From: an uncultured Asticcacaulis sp.
GTDB taxonomy: Bacteria; Pseudomonadota; Alphaproteobacteria; Caulobacterales; Caulobacteraceae
NCBI GenBank assembly: GCA_936940865.1
Contig: CAKZJB010000059.1
Coordinates: 1 to 36,845 of the forward strand
Reading direction: 5' to 3'
Length of the DNA stretch: 36,845 bases
Of this stretch, positions 33,805 to 36,845 are shown piece after piece. Position 1 is the first letter of the stretch, and each line of letters starts with the position of its first letter. Below the pieces are notes generated by a model. The model made no database searches. It was given only the letters and a program-made list of their open reading frames with translations, and had not been told where the DNA came from. Both the position numbers and the translations under genes were made by a program.

Positions 33805-35070
33805 TCAGCGGGAGAAAATCGCCACCAGTTCGACATGGGAAGACCACAGGAATTGATCTATCGGGGTCACCCTGTCCAGCGAAAATCCCGCGGCGGCAAG
33901 GATTTTTGCGTCACGGACAAAGGTTGTCGGATTGCAGCTGACGCCCACCACGCGCGACACGCCGGATTGGGCGATTTCCCGCGCCTGCGCTTCGGCCCCG
34001 GCCCGTGGCGGGTCGAAGACGACGGCCTCAAGGCCTTTCATCTCCGAAGCCAGCAGCGGGCGGCGGAAGAGGTCACGGACTTCGGCCGAAATGGCCTTCA
34101 GGCCCGGCGCCGTGGCGATGGCGGTCTTGAGTGCCCCGACCGCGCCTGCCGCACCGTCCGCGGCCTTGACCGAAGCGGCTTCGGCGAGCGGAAAGGTGAA
34201 GGTGCCGGCGCCGCAGAACAGGTCGGCGACGGTCTTTGCGCCCCTCACCGCCTCGACCACCAGCCGCACCATGTCGGCTTCCGACCTGGCCGAGGCCTGC
34301 AGGAACGAACCGGGCGGCAGGGCGACCTGCGCGCGGCCGAAGGTGACGCGCGGCTTGCGGGCCTCATAGAGGATGTCGTCGCCCATGGTGACGCGGGCGA
34401 AGTCGGCCTCGCCGGCGATCATGGCGATCTGCATGCAGGCGTCGGCCGACAGGCCGCCGCTTTTCGAGCGCTCGACGCCCGAAATATCGATATCGAGCCC
34501 GGTCTGCGACGCCGTGACATGCAGGATCGGCGCGGATTTCGGATGCTCGAAAAGACCGCGCGCCATCTCCTTCAACTGCGGCAGGGCGCGCACGATGGCC
34601 GGGTCGGCGATAGGGCATTCGACGATCGGCACCAGCGACCATGACCGGCGCATCTTGTAGCCGATCTCGACGGGGGCGTCCTTCTTCGGGCTCATCTTGC
34701 GCGCATGCAGACCGACGCGGCGGCGCGATGCCACGGGCGTCATGAGGATCGGCGCGACGTCGGTTTCCAGCCCGGCCCGCAGCAACTGTACTTCGACGAC
34801 TTCGCGCTTCCAGGCGCCGTAGGCCTCCATCTCCCAGTGCTGGAGCGCGCAGCCCCCGCAGGCGGCGAAATGGCGGCACGGCGGCACCACGCGCCGAGGG
34901 CTGGACGAAAGAATCTCGAGGACCTCGACCCGCTCCTTGCCATCCTTGTCGCGGCTGGCCACGGCGCGGACGCGCTCGCCCGGCAGGGTCAGGGGAATGA
35001 CGCGCCCGTCCCTTGTCAGGCCGTCGCCCTGGAATCCCACCTTGTCGATGTCGGCTTCGAATTCGGTCAC
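33805..35070 (-). CDS. RumA/TrmA-family RNA (uracil-C5)-methyltransferase
   Basis: 421-residue radical-free SAM methyltransferase that makes m5U in RNA (rRNA in RlmC/RlmD, tRNA in TrmA). N-terminal TRAM-like region, iron-sulfur ligands Cys65, Cys71, Cys74 and Cys152, SAM motif DLFCGAGTFTF, catalytic Cys379 in VSCNPTTF and general-base Glu414 in SSHVELVA. The iron-sulfur cysteines favour the rRNA (RlmD-like) side over TrmA. GTG 35068-35070 is the start that gives the family N-terminus. Confidence 0.9.
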   Translation of the reverse strand: MTEFEADIDKVGFQGDGLTRDGRVIPLTLPGERVRAVASRDKDGKERVEVLEILSSSPRRVVPPCRHFAACGGCALQHWEMEAYGAWKREVVEVQLLRAGLETDVAPILMTPVASRRRVGLHARKMSPKKDAPVEIGYKMRRSWSLVPIVECPIADPAIVRALPQLKEMARGLFEHPKSAPILHVTASQTGLDIDISGVERSKSGGLSADACMQIAMIAGEADFARVTMGDDILYEARKPRVTFGRAQVALPPGSFLQASARSEADMVRLVVEAVRGAKTVADLFCGAGTFTFPLAEAASVKAADGAAGAVGALKTAIATAPGLKAISAEVRDLFRRPLLASEMKGLEAVVFDPPRAGAEAQAREIAQSGVSRVVGVSCNPTTFVRDAKILAAAGFSLDRVTPIDQFLWSSHVELVAIFSR

Positions 35071-35216
35071 GCGCGTTTTCCGTGTTATAGGGAGGCGTTC
35101 GCTTACGCCATGCCATATGAAAATCAACCCATTTTCGCCGCAATGGCTTTATAAGCGTAACCGTGGAGCGTACGATTCGAAGCCGGGTCGTTTCCGCTGT
35201 GAGTCGTTTTTTAGTC

Positions 35217-35260
35217 GTGCATCCCGTCCGAAAGCCGTTTCGCGCGTTTTCGGGATGCAC
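35217..35260 (+). promoter_or_regulatory. Leader hairpin before glycine-zipper gene
   Basis: 10-bp perfect arms gtgcatcccg (35217-35226) and cgggatgcac (35251-35260) with a 24-nt loop that itself contains cgaaa / tttcg. The 3' arm ends 2 nt before the Shine-Dalgarno (aggggag) of the following gene. Possible mRNA stability or translation control element. Confidence 0.5.
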
Positions 35261-35276
35261 TTAGGGGAGACATCAT

Positions 35277-35618
35277 ATGTCCAAGAAAACCGTCCTGAGT
35301 GCCGTTGTGGCCGCCATCACCGTGACCAGCCTGGTTGCCGGCGGCGTACCGTCCGCCGCCCTCGCCAAGCACAAGACCGCTGCCCAGATCCAGGCCGAGA
35401 AGGATGCCCGCCTGCGCCGCGAGGAAGAGCGCAAGGCGGCCTGCGAGCAGGAAAAGAAGGACAGCAAGAACAAGGGTGCCGTGATCGGCGCGCTGGCCGG
35501 CGCGGTCGGCGGCAATGTCGTGTCCGGCAAGAAGAGCAAGACGGCCGGCACAATCGCGGGCGCCGTCGTCGGCGGTGTGGTCGGCGCCAAGATGGGCAAG
35601 GACAAGGTGAAGTGCTGA
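35277..35618 (+). CDS. Exported glycine-zipper protein
   Basis: 113-residue protein with a Sec signal peptide (ending ...SAALA), a charged coiled-coil segment (~31-66; QAEKDARLRREEERK), and two glycine-zipper stretches typical of Gly-zipper 2TM outer-membrane or periplasmic proteins (AVIGALAGAVGGNVV and AGTIAGAVVGGVVGAKMG). Cys56 and the C-terminal Cys113 could form a disulfide. AGGGGAG precedes the ATG. Own transcript likely, with a terminator downstream. Confidence 0.85.
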   Translation: MSKKTVLSAVVAAITVTSLVAGGVPSAALAKHKTAAQIQAEKDARLRREEERKAACEQEKKDSKNKGAVIGALAGAVGGNVVSGKKSKTAGTIAGAVVGGVVGAKMGKDKVKC

Positions 35619-35651
35619 TCCGGGTTTGCTTCAGAACCTGATCGCTTCCTT

Positions 35652-35682
35652 ACGCCGCTCCGGACCTCCGGGGCGGCGTTTT
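35652..35682 (+). terminator. Rho-independent terminator of glycine-zipper gene
   Basis: 12-bp stem acgccgctccgg / ccggggcggcgt with one mismatch, loop acct, followed by TTTT. Clear intrinsic terminator 34 nt after the stop. Confidence 0.85.
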
Positions 35683-35765
35683 CATCTCCGGTTCATTAAC
35701 CAGGTCCTAGCCTTTGCGCATGGAAGGCGCGGCAATCGGGCCGCACCTGGATCGGAGGCATAGCC

Positions 35766-35979
35766 ATGAGTCCGTCCATTCCGAAGCCGGCCCTGGTGTT
35801 CGGCGCGGTCGGCCTGTTGACCGGCTTGCCGGCCCGCGGCCGCAAGGACCGTTCGCACCGTTGCCGTCTATCATACGGTTCCGCGGCCGGTATATCGCCA
35901 TGTGACCTATGTCCGCCACGAAGGCCACTACGGATACCGCCATCATTGGCGGCGCTACGACTGGCGCGACGACTATTGA
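35766..35979 (+). pseudogene. Frameshifted small exported His/Tyr-rich protein
   Basis: ATG 35766 follows GGAGG and starts a signal peptide (MSPSIPKPALVFGAVGLLTG then LPA). The frame is broken by one extra base in the CCC run at 35833-35835. Removing one C continues as AAAARTVRTVAVYHTVPRPV and ends with GHYGYRHHWRRYDWRDDY and TGA at 35977-35979, a coherent 70-residue secreted His/Tyr/Arg-rich protein common in alphaproteobacteria. Without the correction a different frame runs on to ~36059 and looks random. Sequencing error or fresh frameshift. Confidence 0.7.
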
Positions 35980-35990
35980 GAATGCCCGGA

Positions 35991-36027
35991 CGGGCAGCGT
36001 TCTTTATTGAAATTTTGGCGCTGCCCG
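35991..36027 (+). terminator. Hairpin after the frameshifted gene
   Basis: Perfect 9-bp stem cgggcagcg / cgctgcccg with a 19-nt loop, 11 nt after the stop at 35979. No T-run, so a moderate call. Confidence 0.5.
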
Positions 36028-36146
36028 GGGCTTTCGGTATTTCGCGCCCCATCGAATGACCCGAATGTCACTGCGTCAACCTTCAGTTCTGCGTTTCCCC
36101 CGCCGCGCCGCCCGCGATTGCAGGGCGGCCTTTCCCGGAGACGATC

Positions 36147-36545
36147 ATGTCCGCAAACGTCTATCTCGCGACCGGTTTCGCCGCCGCCATGGTGCTGGCG
36201 GCTTTACCCGCCCTGTCGCAAAGCCTATATGGCGACGACGACGACTACCGTCCTCCCCTTGCCGGCGCCGATATCTCGCACGACTACCTTCGCAACTATT
36301 ACTACGACTACGAAGGCACGCCGCCCAGGGATCCGCGCGTCGGCGAGCAGGAAGGGTGGCGCGACGGCGTCCTGCATACGCCGCCGCGCGGGTACTGGCA
36401 CCGCTGCGGCTGCTCGCGCGCCTGGTGGGGCGGCCGCTGGTACACACGGCCGCAACTCTATGATTACGGCGAACGGGTGTTCGATCGCGCCCGGCTCGAT
36501 CATCGCACGCAGTACGAATACCGCTGGCCGCATCGCGACTGGTGA
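36147..36545 (+). CDS. Exported Asp/Tyr/Arg-rich hypothetical protein
   Basis: 132-residue protein with a signal peptide (hydrophobic 8-24, cleavage near ALSQS) and a mature part very rich in Tyr, Asp, Arg and Trp: YGDDDDYRPP, YLRNYYYDYEG, RCGCSRAWWGGRWY, YEYRWPHRDW. A CGC pair may bind metal or form a disulfide. GGAGA precedes the ATG. Not a family I can name; style matches the neighbouring frameshifted gene, so possibly cell-envelope proteins of one group. Confidence 0.75.
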   Translation: MSANVYLATGFAAAMVLAALPALSQSLYGDDDDYRPPLAGADISHDYLRNYYYDYEGTPPRDPRVGEQEGWRDGVLHTPPRGYWHRCGCSRAWWGGRWYTRPQLYDYGERVFDRARLDHRTQYEYRWPHRDW

Positions 36546-36553
36546 CGGCTTGT

Positions 36554-36598
36554 CCGTTGGTCTCATACCAACGGTCAGAAAGAATGGCCGTTGGTATG
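36554..36598. repeat. Dispersed palindromic repeat, copy B
   Basis: Three related arms in a row: ccgttggt (36554-36561), cataccaacggtc (36564-36576) and ggccgttggtatg (36586-36598). The second pairs either with the first or, better, with the third (one mismatch), giving two exclusive hairpins. The core is shared with the palindrome at 5098-5140. Confidence 0.7.
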
Positions 36599-36699
36599 GA
36601 TATTTTTTGGCTCAGACGCCGCATTGGCGGCGGCGTGCGGTCGCATATGCCGATGTCATTCCTGCGCTTTACGGCTCACGATGGCGGCATATGAATGAA

Positions 36700-36729
36700 G
36701 ATGAACGGAGTGCTCAAATGCCGTTCATC
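36700..36729. promoter_or_regulatory. Inverted repeat upstream of last gene
   Basis: Perfect 9-bp arms gatgaacgg / ccgttcatc with 12-nt spacer, ~65 bp before the start codon of the truncated last gene. The arm ccgttcat recurs near 36768. Possible operator. Confidence 0.35.
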
Positions 36730-36793
36730 TTGCGGGGGTTACCATGGTTTTCAAGACAACGGCCATGCCGTTCATGAAGTTAGGAGACCCGTC

Positions 36794-36845
36794 ATGATGA
36801 AAGCAAAGACCCTTACCCTGGCGCTGCTGGCGGCCGGCGCGGCCG
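36794..36845 (+). CDS. Start of an exported protein, cut by window end
   Basis: ATG at 36794 (or 36797) follows ggag with ~7-nt spacing and begins MMKAKTLTLALLAAGAA, a Sec signal peptide. The remainder lies outside the window. Confidence 0.6.
   Translation, partial: MMKAKTLTLALLAAGAA

Noticed and set aside
36007-36777. 256-codon frame across the last intergenic region
   Set aside because: Out of frame with the Asp/Tyr-rich exported protein that has its own ribosome binding site and signal peptide; the end runs through repeats.
1-36845. CRISPR arrays, tRNA or rRNA genes, transposases, phage genes
   Set aside because: No regularly spaced repeats, no tRNA-like cloverleaf or rRNA blocks, and no recognisable mobile-element proteins were seen.

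Overview
The window is GC-rich chromosomal DNA from a Gram-negative bacterium, most likely an alphaproteobacterium and plausibly Caulobacterales or a relative. The pointers are an ispE / TPR / ETF-QO / UDG-like / lytic transglycosylase neighbourhood, a PPDK gene, an AmpG-like permease, a perfect TTAA-N7-TTAA CtrA-type box and several small secreted Gly-, His- and Tyr-rich proteins. The genus is an inference from gene content only.

Left end (1-4726). A bacterioferritin gene with an apparent one-base frameshift faces a composite ORF (909-2156). That ORF joins the N-terminus of a short-chain dehydrogenase, the middle of an M3 oligopeptidase (HEFGH) and the C-terminus of a SAM methyltransferase in one frame. 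The first ~1.7 kb looks like DNA from a different organism, so an assembly chimera or real rearrangement must be considered. From ~1.71 kb the sequence settles into a methyltransferase cluster: a truncated methyltransferase, a TylF-type enzyme, a third class I enzyme, a small unknown protein and a fourth methyltransferase on the opposite strand.

Middle-left (4727-11280). A remnant of a PQQ-type sugar dehydrogenase and a palindromic repeat precede a GAF-histidine kinase. Then come a CorA transporter, Ogt, a lipoprotein-like cytochrome c, a class II aldolase and an NfeD/SPFH membrane pair. A ~195-bp inverted-repeat element lies at 8647-8839, with a better preserved copy at 16298-16493.

Centre (11281-14355). 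This is the most interesting part. A 33-codon gene with a strong ribosome binding site encodes a signal peptide followed by a very short C-terminal tail. It sits directly upstream of, and in the same direction as, a hybrid histidine kinase whose periplasmic part looks like TPR-type helical repeats. The sensor half and the intergenic DNA are AT-rich, while the kinase/receiver half has the GC content of the chromosome. A perfect CtrA-type box and a palindrome lie upstream. A secreted-peptide / TPR-kinase signalling pair is my leading candidate for an undescribed system.

Right half (14353-36845) is mostly housekeeping: Nudix hydrolase, GlcD-type FAD oxidase, PPDK, glyQS, an AmpG-like permease, a DUF6157-like protein, a TPR protein overlapping ispE, ETF-QO, a degenerate UDG-like protein and a lytic transglycosylase with a ~230-residue Lys/Asp/Ala low-complexity segment. 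These are followed by a run of rRNA m5U methyltransferase, family 2 glycosyltransferase and a stand-alone EF-Tu domain-3-like protein. The last 1.6 kb holds small exported proteins, one of them frameshifted, a second copy of the palindromic repeat, and the first codons of another exported protein.
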